Origin: Protula sp. h YS-2021
Lineage: Eukaryota; Annelida; Polychaeta; Sabellida; Serpulidae
DNA: 64,000 nt
Direction of reading: 5' to 3'
Assembly: GCA_949752745.1 (NCBI GenBank)
Contig: OX457025.1
Coordinates: forward strand, 47,481,601-47,545,600
The position numbers were made by a program, and so were the translations under genes. This document shows, in pieces, positions 58,247 through 64,000 of the stretch; position 1 is the first letter of the stretch, and every line of letters begins with the position of its first letter. The notes beneath the pieces were generated by a model, which was not told the origin of the DNA, did no database searches, and saw only the letters and a program-made list of their open reading frames with translations.

Positions 58247-58528
58247 ATGGATGTAGAAACATGTTTTAAGGAGAAGTATGTGGACTACATGTTAACTGAA
58301 CTGGAACGTTTTGGGTCTGTTCAACAACAACTACAACACTTTAGCATCTATTGGAAACTTGCTCATTTAGCGCTGAACTTGTCAAACTTACGCGAGGATT
58401 TCATCGAAGAGTGTGGTGACATTGACGGAGCTGAGAATTTCGATGTGGAAGCAGCATTTCACTTTGCTCGATTTGATCCAAGACTGTTTGATGAAGTGAG
58501 AGAGTGGTTAATGTATATTGCAGTATAA
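58247..58528 (+). CDS. Polinton small paralogous protein 3
   Basis: 93 residues. Diverged relative of small proteins 1 and 2: CFKEKYVDYMLTELERF aligns with VFKVNYIYCVFSKLPAF, HFSIYWKLAHLAL with HLHWEAVGKAI, and FIEECGDI...FDVEAAF with FLRECEDL...YDIESAF. It lacks the C-terminal ~45 residues of those proteins. Its TAA overlaps the next start as TAATG. Confidence 0.7.
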   Translation: MDVETCFKEKYVDYMLTELERFGSVQQQLQHFSIYWKLAHLALNLSNLREDFIEECGDIDGAENFDVEAAFHFARFDPRLFDEVREWLMYIAV

Positions 58529-58860
58529 TGGCGGACATTACATTGAAACAGTATATTGTGCAAAAAACATATTGTGAAGAAATGTTATTAGCTGTAAAAA
58601 AATTTGCATATTTATTATGTCCTGCTTGTCAAAATGAAGAGTGTCAAGAACATACTTGCCATTTCGCAAGTGTCTATACATATTGGAATGAAGCTAAATA
58701 TTATATTCATTTAGATAAAGTGTTAGACAATGCCAACAAACGTTGTGAGAAGTATGGGTTAAATGCTATAACATTTGATGAATTAAGTAGTTGGTTAGTA
58801 TGCATTGAACATGAATGGACGCCAATTATTCACACCATTGTGTCTATACTTGATTTATAA
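58528..58860 (+). CDS. Polinton small paralogous protein 4 with a zinc-knuckle-like insert
   Basis: 110 residues from ATG 58528, which shares its A with the preceding stop (TAATG). An upstream in-frame GTG at 58504 lies inside the preceding gene and is not used as the start. It keeps the family plan weakly (YCEEMLLAVKKFAYLL; FASVYTYWNEAKYYI; ITFDELSSWL). It inserts CPACQNEECQEHTCH, a possible metal-binding C-x2-C-x4-C-x4-C-H cluster. Two AATAAA signals follow (58892, 58930). Confidence 0.65.
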   Translation: MADITLKQYIVQKTYCEEMLLAVKKFAYLLCPACQNEECQEHTCHFASVYTYWNEAKYYIHLDKVLDNANKRCEKYGLNAITFDELSSWLVCIEHEWTPIIHTIVSILDL

Positions 58861-58891
58861 AAACCTGTAACATGTGTTTATTGGACAACGA

Positions 58892-58935
58892 AATAAAATG
58901 TTAGATATGTTCATTGAGGTATGAGGTGAAATAAA
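58892..58935 (+). terminator. two poly(A) signals before the integrase gene
   Basis: AATAAA at 58892-58897 and 58930-58935, each within the repeated phrase 'gaaataaaatgt'. They separate the early small-gene block from the integrase. Confidence 0.5.
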
Positions 58936-58976
58936 ATGTAGCGTATGTGTACAAGTGCTTTTCATTTAGTGTCAAC

Positions 58977-59807
58977 ATGTCAACGTGGAAGGAATACTTA
59001 ACCAATATTTACTTTAAACCTGGTCAACCCGGTGCATTTGCTGGTCCTTACAAACTTTATCACATATTAAAAAAACATGATCAACCAATTACTCATTCCA
59101 AAGTGAAGACATGGTTACAGAATCAAGATGCATTCAGTTTACTACAACCTGTAAAATATAGGTTTAAAAGGCAACATGTCATTACACGCGGTATTGATGA
59201 CATGTGGGATATTGATTTGGCTGACATGGGAAACCTAGCCTCTTATAACGATGACACCCGCTTTTTATTAGTTGTCATTGATGTGTTTTCGAAATATTTG
59301 TGGGTGCAGCCAATACCTAACAAATCACATACCAGCGTCATACAAGCTTTCCAGAATATTTTTCATGAAACACGTCGAAGACCGCGAACTCTAAGGTCAG
59401 ATAAAGGAACTGAATTTAAAAATAGATGGGTAAAAGCATTTTTGAAGAATGAGGGAATTCATGCTTACACGACAAAGAATGAAACTAAAGCCAACTTTGC
59501 TGAGAGAGTCATTCGTACTCTAAAGGGAATGATGTATCGATATTTTCTACATAATCAAACTTATCGGTATGCAGACATCCTTCAAGAATTGGTATACAAT
59601 TACAACCATAGACCACATGACTCTCTCCCTAATAAGTATGCTCCTGCAGATATTCGAAAGGAAAATGAATCTAAAGTGTGGAAGTATATGTATGTAGACA
59701 AATTGAAATTGAAACCAAAGAAGAAGAAAAAACCTTACAAATTTAAAATTGGTCAACATGTTCGCATTTCTCACTTGAAATATACGTTTAACGAGATTAT
59801 CATATAA
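58977..59807 (+). CDS. Polinton integrase (retroviral-like DDE), core intact, tail frameshifted
   Basis: 276 residues from ATG 58977 (MSTWKEYLTNIY). An in-frame GTG at 58947 is rejected as start. The N-terminal part (AFAGPYKLYHILKKH...VKTWLQNQ) and the connector before the core fit Polinton integrases. Catalytic residues: D80 in MWDIDLADM, D142 in LRSDKGTEF and E176 in ANFAERVIRTLKGMM, with 33 residues between the last two. IDVFSKYLW and YNYNHRPHDSLP are further family blocks. A lysine-rich linker and HVRISHLKYTF start the SH3-like C-terminal domain. The frame ends at 59807 because of a single-base length change near 59786-59792; the remainder lies in the next frame. It would catalyse insertion of the element with 6-bp duplications. 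Confidence 0.88.
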   Translation: MSTWKEYLTNIYFKPGQPGAFAGPYKLYHILKKHDQPITHSKVKTWLQNQDAFSLLQPVKYRFKRQHVITRGIDDMWDIDLADMGNLASYNDDTRFLLVVIDVFSKYLWVQPIPNKSHTSVIQAFQNIFHETRRRPRTLRSDKGTEFKNRWVKAFLKNEGIHAYTTKNETKANFAERVIRTLKGMMYRYFLHNQTYRYADILQELVYNYNHRPHDSLPNKYAPADIRKENESKVWKYMYVDKLKLKPKKKKKPYKFKIGQHVRISHLKYTFNEIII

Positions 59808-60079
59808 AATGGACCAAAGAAGTGTTCATTATCACACATCGTTATAAGAAGCAAGGAATACACTTGTATCGTGTGAAAGACTTTTTAGACGAAGATATTG
59901 ATGGTCATTTCTATGAAGAAGAATTGCAAGCTGTTACAAAAGATATTGAATCCATCTACAGAATTGAACAGGACTTGAAAACACGAAAAAGACGAGGTGT
60001 AAAAGAATTATTTGTCAAGTGGTTAGACTGGCCAAAGAAATTTAACAGTTGGGTAAAAGAAAGAGACATTCAGAAATGA
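59791..60079 (+). pseudogene. displaced C-terminal part of the integrase: SH3-like and chromodomain
   Basis: In the frame one base off the integrase core the sequence continues without a start: IKWTKEVFIITHRYKKQGIH, then YRVKDFLDEDIDGHFYEEEL, then the chromodomain YRIEQDLKTRKRRGVKELF / VKWLDWPKKFNSWVKERDI. Aromatic and tryptophan positions (Y-x-V/I-E, F-V-K-W, W-x-x-K-x-N-S-W) are those of chromodomains, common at Polinton integrase C-termini, where they may guide integration to chromatin. The separation indicates a frameshift mutation or an assembly error. The TGA overlaps the ATPase start (ATGA). Confidence 0.8.
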
Positions 60080-60735
60080 AGCATCCATTCACATGTTTGG
60101 TCTCTGGACCTACAGGCAGTGGTAAAACTTCTCTGGTGAAGGAAATTCTAGAACAAAATTTAATTAAACCCCCTCCAAAAACCATTTTATGGCTCTATGC
60201 AGCAGATCAACCTTTGTACAAGGGAATGAAAGGTGTAGAATTTTACCAAGGCATTCCAGACGACATTGAAGAGCGCTTTAACCCGAAAAAACAAAACTTA
60301 CTCATCATAGATGACTTAATGACTAAATGTCATAGTGATGAGCGTATGACACGCCTCTTTAGTGTAAGCAGCAGCCATCAAAATCTCAGCATTATTTTTA
60401 TTGTGCATAATTTATTTCATCATGGTAGAGAAATGCGAAATATTAGTTTGAATACACATTACATCATTCTGTTTAAAAATCCTAGAGATAGTCAACAAAT
60501 AAGTACATTAGCGCGACAAATGTATCCTGGAAAATCTCATTTTCTCATAGAAGCCTATCAAGATGCTACGAGCAAACTTCATGGCTATTTATTCATTGAC
60601 TTGAAGCCGAAGACAAATGATCAACTACGTATTCGTACAGGCATTTTACCAAAAGATACACATTACGTATATGTTGATAAAGTAGCGTATGAGCAAGAAC
60701 CAAGTCACTTAACCATTCGCAGCCAAGATGTCTAA
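60076..60735 (+). CDS. A32-like genome-packaging ATPase
   Basis: 219 residues from ATG 60076, which overlaps the preceding TGA (ATGA). A TTG at 60049 would add nine residues inside the chromodomain frame and is rejected. Walker A is GPTGSGKTS at residues 11-19 and Walker B is LLIIDD at residues 75-80. FIVHNLFHHGREMRNISLN carries the sensor asparagine and arginine typical of the FtsK/HerA-A32 branch. It is expected to pump DNA into capsids. Length matches Polinton ATPases. It overlaps the next gene by 8 bp. Confidence 0.9.
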   Translation: MKHPFTCLVSGPTGSGKTSLVKEILEQNLIKPPPKTILWLYAADQPLYKGMKGVEFYQGIPDDIEERFNPKKQNLLIIDDLMTKCHSDERMTRLFSVSSSHQNLSIIFIVHNLFHHGREMRNISLNTHYIILFKNPRDSQQISTLARQMYPGKSHFLIEAYQDATSKLHGYLFIDLKPKTNDQLRIRTGILPKDTHYVYVDKVAYEQEPSHLTIRSQDV

Positions 60736-61054
60736 ACGTATTCAAGCGAATCAACCTTTTCTTCATTTGCTCGCACGCAGTGGGCCTAAACGACGTAAAT
60801 ACTTGTTAGAGCAAGCTACTAAGGAGGAGTTAACTAGCTTGTTTGAAATTTGTTTGAATATATTGCGAGGACATTCACCCTTAAGCTCAAAAAGGTATAA
60901 GCAATTCAAGCGTGAGCGTCATACCCTTCGCACTCTAGCAGATAAGAAGATATCACTTCAAAGAAAAAAGAAGTTGGTTAATCAGAAAGGAGGATTCCTT
61001 GGAGCTATTGCTAAATTTGCATTACCTTTGTTAGCTCAGTTGCTGCTAAAATGA
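60728..61054 (+). CDS. small basic protein with C-terminal hydrophobic helix (virion-type)
   Basis: 108 residues. A basic N-terminal region (ANQPFLHLLARSGPKRRKYL, LEQATKEELTSLFEICLNIL) is followed by a lysine-rich linker. After VNQKGG comes a hydrophobic helix FLGAIAKFALPLLAQLLLK. The plan (basic body, GG, amphipathic tail) is common in Polintons and in related viruses and suggests a minor virion or membrane-active peptide released by a maturation protease. The GG at residues 88-89 sits in a Q-x-G-G context also seen in the 62613 protein. Function inferred. Confidence 0.65.
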   Translation: MSKRIQANQPFLHLLARSGPKRRKYLLEQATKEELTSLFEICLNILRGHSPLSSKRYKQFKRERHTLRTLADKKISLQRKKKLVNQKGGFLGAIAKFALPLLAQLLLK

Positions 61055-61641
61055 AACATACTTTGAAAATGGTCCTCATTCCTGAATATGAATATAAAAA
61101 GTTGTTGGAAAAGAAGGGAAAAGATGGTGAAATCAAATCGAAAGTGAATAAACTTTTACGTGGGAAACGAACTCGTGAGAAGGCAATGGAAATGTCTCAA
61201 CTTCTTGGTCGTCATTTACGAACAATTCAATCACAACAACAACGACAAAAGTCTGTCACATCATCTGGTACAGCAAAATCAGAAAAGTCGCAACAGTTTC
61301 TAAGCTATTTTCAACCTATATATCATGGAAAACTAACACAACTTTTGGTAGAACTGAAGAAACATGGTACGAGATGGACAGATAAAAATGAACTTGTATT
61401 GAAAACTGGGGATGTCATTGAGAATTCCAACAGTATTGATTTGTTGAAAGAAGCATTGGTTGCTACAAGAAGAAAAGAACGACGACAACCGCCGCAGGGG
61501 TGGAAGCAGTTTATTGAGGAAATTGTAGACGCTAATATCCCAAAAGCTGTTTTTGGAAAAAAGACAACTCGTGAAGATATTGCAAAAGAGATAAAACAGC
61601 GTCAAGAAAGGTTGTTTCCAGAAGGATGGAAAACTTTTTAA
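61051..61641 (+). CDS. Polinton conserved protein of unknown function
   Basis: 196 residues; start ATG 61051 overlaps the previous stop as ATGA. It begins KMVLIPEYEYKKLLEK, then has a basic coiled-coil-like part (GKRTREKAMEMSQLLGRHLR) and a glutamine-rich linker. The C-terminal half contains FSQ-free aromatic blocks (RWTDKNELVLKTGDVIENSN), SIDLLKEALVATRRKERRQP and GWKQFIEEIVDANIPKAVFG. Position and the 'W-x-x-K/N-x-x-L ... I-x-x-S-N' style match, from memory, a frequent Polinton gene next to the ATPase. No enzymatic motif is visible; a DNA-binding or assembly role is a guess. Confidence 0.6.
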   Translation: MKHTLKMVLIPEYEYKKLLEKKGKDGEIKSKVNKLLRGKRTREKAMEMSQLLGRHLRTIQSQQQRQKSVTSSGTAKSEKSQQFLSYFQPIYHGKLTQLLVELKKHGTRWTDKNELVLKTGDVIENSNSIDLLKEALVATRRKERRQPPQGWKQFIEEIVDANIPKAVFGKKTTREDIAKEIKQRQERLFPEGWKTF

Positions 61642-61817
61642 CATGGTTTAAACAGTTATGGTGTTGCTGTAAAGACAATGAAAATAAAAATACTATTCCT
61701 GTAAAAATTAGGTGTGTAAGCGCTTGTTGTCAAGGAGAAGTAGTAGACAGTAATATAGATCATGGAGACAGTAATATAGATCATGGAGACAGTGAAGACG
61801 ACGTGAGCCAGACATAA
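61626..61817 (+). CDS. small cysteine-rich membrane-peripheral-type peptide
   Basis: 63 residues, overlapping the preceding gene by 16 bp. MENFLTWFKQLWCCCKD suggests an amphipathic, possibly acylated N-terminus; VKIRCVSACCQGE is a second cysteine cluster. The tail holds a 21-bp direct duplication (SNIDHGD twice) and is acidic. Such short peptides with an 'IRCxSxCC' cluster recur in Polintons as far as I recall. Function unknown. Confidence 0.55.
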   Translation: MENFLTWFKQLWCCCKDNENKNTIPVKIRCVSACCQGEVVDSNIDHGDSNIDHGDSEDDVSQT

Positions 61818-61819
61818 TG

Positions 61820-61825
61820 TATATA
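61820..61825 (+). promoter_or_regulatory. TATA-like element before the penton-like gene
   Basis: TATATA directly after the preceding stop (61817) and 41-47 bp before ATG 61867. Possibly a separate late-gene promoter. Confidence 0.45.
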
Positions 61826-61866
61826 CACATTCAGTCTATCTACATCACATAAACGATTTAGTCATC

Positions 61867-62616
61867 ATGGAGTCAACAAGTTTTTACGTCACTTTGCCCA
61901 GCAATGCTAGTTTGAACTATTATTCTACTAATAAGGCGTCTAATTATCAAATTCGTTTACCTCGTACAATATATTTGAACGGAAAATATGAAGTAGCCTT
62001 AGCTGAAATTCAATACCCACACACATGGACGACAATGAGGCCAGGAATATACTATACTCTGCATTATCGATCATCATCATCAGATGTATTTTATCCAGTT
62101 TATATTCCATATGATTACTACAGAACCATACCTGAAATATGTACTGCAATAAATGCAGAATTACAAAAATCTATTAATGCAAACCCTATTAGGTTAAAGT
62201 ATGATAAAATTAGTCGAAAAGTTTCTCTTATTTTAAAAGAGGAATATGATATTGTCTTTTCTACTGGATTAGCTGAGATTTTAGGATTTAAACCAGGTAG
62301 ATGGTATAGAGAATCCGGTCCTGCTGAACATCAATCCGATGTGAAACATGGATTTTATACACTTTATGTGTATTGCAGTATTTGTGAGCCACAAGTAGTT
62401 GGAGATTATTATGTTCCTTTACTACGTTCTGTTCCCATTGAAGGGTATGATGGTGATATTATTATGAAAACCTATGAAGAACCTCATTACGTCACTGTAA
62501 ACACATCCAAATTTGACACAATAGAAATGAATATTAAGGATGACACAGGTTATAATGTGTCATTTCAAACTGGGAAAGTGATATGCAAACTTCATTTTCG
62601 ACCAAAAGCATTATGA
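61867..62616 (+). CDS. penton-like minor capsid protein (candidate)
   Basis: 249 residues. The start MESTSFYVTLPSNASLNYY followed by LPRTIYLNGKYEVALAEIQY and PHTW is a characteristic opening found in Polinton proteins of this size. The rest is beta-rich (FKPGRWYRESGPAEHQS; LYVYCSICEPQVVGDYYVPL; LLRSVP; HYVTVNTSKFDTIEMNIKDD), consistent with a single jelly-roll. It lies immediately upstream of the putative membrane-active protein and the major capsid gene, the usual position for the penton. The assignment rests on family resemblance and context, without a structure prediction. TGA overlaps the next ATG (ATGA). Confidence 0.65.
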   Translation: MESTSFYVTLPSNASLNYYSTNKASNYQIRLPRTIYLNGKYEVALAEIQYPHTWTTMRPGIYYTLHYRSSSSDVFYPVYIPYDYYRTIPEICTAINAELQKSINANPIRLKYDKISRKVSLILKEEYDIVFSTGLAEILGFKPGRWYRESGPAEHQSDVKHGFYTLYVYCSICEPQVVGDYYVPLLRSVPIEGYDGDIIMKTYEEPHYVTVNTSKFDTIEMNIKDDTGYNVSFQTGKVICKLHFRPKAL

Positions 62617-62969
62617 AAGCATATAGACACGATCCGTCAGCATATCGCAACCATTTTCTTCGTCAAGTGGGCGGAGAATTACCAGGATTTAAAGGAGCAC
62701 GAATACAATATGGAGATGGTATTGGTTCAATATTAGGATCATTGGCTCGCAAAGCTATTCCACTGCTTAAGGCAGGGGCTAAAATCGTTGCACCACATCT
62801 TATAAAGGCTGCAAAAGATGTCGCGAAAGATGTTACAGGTCGAGTAGCACAACGTGTGATTGGTGATGTCTTAGGAGTACAAAAGAGAGGACAACCTGCA
62901 AAACCTGTCAGAAGGCGAAAGGCAGCTAAACGGATAACATCAACAAAATATAAGAAATATATTGTTTAA
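62613..62969 (+). CDS. glycine/alanine-rich basic virion protein (pVI/core-like)
   Basis: 118 residues from ATG 62613, overlapping the penton stop. The order is FLRQVGGELPGFKGARIQYG, then GIGSILGSLARKAIPLLKAG, an alanine-rich amphipathic stretch and a strongly basic tail (KPVRRRKAAKR). 'QVGG' at residues 18-21 followed by 'LPGFxG' looks like a processing site. A hydrophobic amphipathic region plus basic C-terminus is reminiscent of adenovirus-type minor core or membrane-lytic proteins; this is analogy, not proof. The next ATG is two bases beyond the stop. Confidence 0.65.
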   Translation: MKAYRHDPSAYRNHFLRQVGGELPGFKGARIQYGDGIGSILGSLARKAIPLLKAGAKIVAPHLIKAAKDVAKDVTGRVAQRVIGDVLGVQKRGQPAKPVRRRKAAKRITSTKYKKYIV

Positions 62970-62971
62970 AC

Positions 62972-64000
62972 ATGTCTTTAATTCATAATAATTCTTGTGA
63001 ATGTAGCCTTTCTCCATTAGAATGGTTTCACGTACCACCAACGCAAACTGCTGTAGAAAAAAGTTATAATGTCGACTATCAACCACTCACTACCATTAGA
63101 GAGGGCGCTCCTATAGAATTCTACATTCCTGCGAGTACAGAAGAATATCTAGATTTAAAGAACAGCAGACTTCATATTGTATGCGCTATTGTAAAGGCTG
63201 ATGGAACACCATGTGATGTAGATGATAATGTATCATGTATCAATGATTTGTTTAATTGGTTATGGTCCAATATTGAATTGTTTCTAAACGATCGTTTGGT
63301 ATCACATAGTAACAATACCCATGGTTATACCAGCATCATATCTCATCTCATTCATGACTCGGAAGAAAGTCTCAATTCTGAGCGCTCTCTGCGTCTCATC
63401 TATAAAGATACTGCTGGGTCAATGAATAGTCATGAGGTGAAAAGAGCTAATCATGAAAGATATGTATCAGGTTTTCATGTAAATGTTGATGGTGGTGAGG
63501 TAGCTCTGCAGGCAAATAATGGTTTACATAATCGTTATTTGTATACACGTCAAAGCCGTGAGTTTACGATCACAGGCGGTTTAAGGGTAGATTTGTTTGA
63601 GCAAGATCGCTATCTTCCAAATGGTATTAGTATGAAATTACGTTTACATAGACAAAAAGATGAATATGTATTAATGGCTGCAAATAATGGTTATAAAGTA
63701 GAAGTGAGAGATGCGTTTTTAACCATTCGCAAAGTGAGGGTTAGTCCAGGCATTCAGTTAGGACATGCAGATGCATTGATGAAAAGTCCTGCTAAGTTTA
63801 TTATTACTAGAAAAGAGTGTAAAGTGTTAGCTATTCCAGCTGGATTTCAATCTTTTGTGAAAGATAACATCTTTTTAGGCCAATTACCCAAACGTATTGT
63901 CATTGGACTGGTTCATAATGAAGCCTTTGCTGGAACAGTATTGAGAAATCCATACAATTTTGATCATTTTTTTCTGAACTATATGCAACTTTACACGGAT
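62972..64000 (+). CDS. major capsid protein (hexon-like, double jelly-roll), 5' part
   Basis: ATG 62972 opens a frame that is uninterrupted for 343 codons to the window edge. The N-terminal part has SPLEWFHVPPTQTAVEKSYN, ...GAPIEFYIPASTEEYLDL and INDLFNWLWSNIELFLNDRL; later blocks are GYTSIISHLIHDSEE and LPNGISMKLRLHRQ. Near the edge come VLAIPAGFQSFVKDNIFLG, QLPKRIVIGLVHNEAFAGTV and NPYNF. These are the hallmarks of the Polinton major capsid family, which animal genome annotations often carry under a 'F54H12.2-like' label. Position directly after penton-like and small core genes agrees. The C-terminal part lies outside the window. Confidence 0.88.
   Translation, partial: MSLIHNNSCECSLSPLEWFHVPPTQTAVEKSYNVDYQPLTTIREGAPIEFYIPASTEEYLDLKNSRLHIVCAIVKADGTPCDVDDNVSCINDLFNWLWSNIELFLNDRLVSHSNNTHGYTSIISHLIHDSEESLNSERSLRLIYKDTAGSMNSHEVKRANHERYVSGFHVNVDGGEVALQANNGLHNRYLYTRQSREFTITGGLRVDLFEQDRYLPNGISMKLRLHRQKDEYVLMAANNGYKVEVRDAFLTIRKVRVSPGIQLGHADALMKSPAKFIITRKECKVLAIPAGFQSFVKDNIFLGQLPKRIVIGLVHNEAFAGTVLRNPYNFDHFFLNYMQLYTD

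Larger units (their letters stand above)
55383..64000 (+). mobile_element. large Polinton/Maverick (virus-like DNA transposon), left part
   Basis: Identified by its gene set on the + strand: DDE integrase with chromodomain, A32-like packaging ATPase, penton-like and major capsid proteins, and small virion-type proteins, all within 7.5 kb of compact sequence. The proposed left terminus is AGTAGTAGGGAAATGGGCGT at 55383. It begins with AG as Polintons do and agrees with the mini-Polinton terminus at 18 of the first 30 bases, including a shared GTTCTG. The six bases before it are ATTACC, the predicted target duplication. The DNA polymerase, protease and right terminus would lie beyond the window. 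Integrase and PC4-like genes are broken, so this copy is probably inactive. Confidence 0.85.

Noticed and set aside
60049..60075. Upstream TTG start for the ATPase
   Set aside because: It lies inside the chromodomain-coding frame; ATG 60076 gives the family start MKHPFTCLVSGPTG.
58977..64000. Active, complete Polinton
   Set aside because: The integrase tail is frameshifted, the PC4-like gene has a stop, and polymerase, protease and right terminus are not in the window, so activity cannot be claimed.

Overview
The window looks like nuclear DNA of an animal, probably a marine invertebrate. Mollusc-like or another lophotrochozoan is my inference from the style of the interspersed repeats, not a proof. 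It is AT-rich and mostly non-coding. Coding pieces have GT/AG splice borders, and there are many microsatellites, diverged tandem arrays, long-inverted-repeat elements and broken non-LTR retrotransposons. There is no bacterial operon or CRISPR.

Host genes. The window opens with the 3' end of a gene coding a 12-residue proline-rich repeat (to 697). The best host gene is a secreted cystine-knot factor of the neurotrophin (NGF)/Spaetzle type on the + strand. Three exons carry its mature domain (29221-29372, 44637-44810, 46739-46871). Their splice phases match exactly, a poly(A) signal follows, and two phase-compatible upstream exons (8296-8385, 12560-12780) may code the pro-region. Its introns hold most of the mobile DNA described here.

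Mobile DNA, left to right: a palindrome-rich inverted-repeat element (6303-8163); one of two 0.53-kb repeat copies (8544-9071, the other at 48162-48687); retroelement debris (14-19 kb); a tRNA-like sequence (15.9 kb); a foldback element (19634-21909); LINE debris (23.5-25.3, 27.8-28.4 and 32.4-35.2 kb); GATATC-rich arrays (10.1-10.7, 40.2-41.9 kb); diverged tandem arrays (42.8-44.1, 45.4-46.3 kb); and a nested stack at 48.9-52.5 kb in which a MITE sits in a LINE that sits in a tandem array.

The two most interesting objects are related. At 37015-40035 a complete 3,021-bp element lies inside the neurotrophin-like intron. It has Polinton/Maverick-type termini (AG...CT), a perfect 6-bp target duplication (CTAAGA), long inverted repeats and a single gene for a two-zinc-finger acidic protein. 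From about 55383 to beyond the right edge lies a large Polinton/Maverick (virus-like DNA transposon). Its compact + strand genes are four related small proteins, a PC4-like zinc protein with an in-frame stop, a DDE integrase with a frameshifted chromodomain tail, an A32-like packaging ATPase, several virion-type proteins, a penton-like protein and a major capsid protein cut by the window edge. Both elements carry the same ~162-bp subterminal repeat, and their proposed left termini resemble each other. I infer that the small element is a non-autonomous, gene-carrying relative that could be mobilised by Polinton machinery. Its DNA polymerase and protease genes are not in the window and would lie to the right if present.
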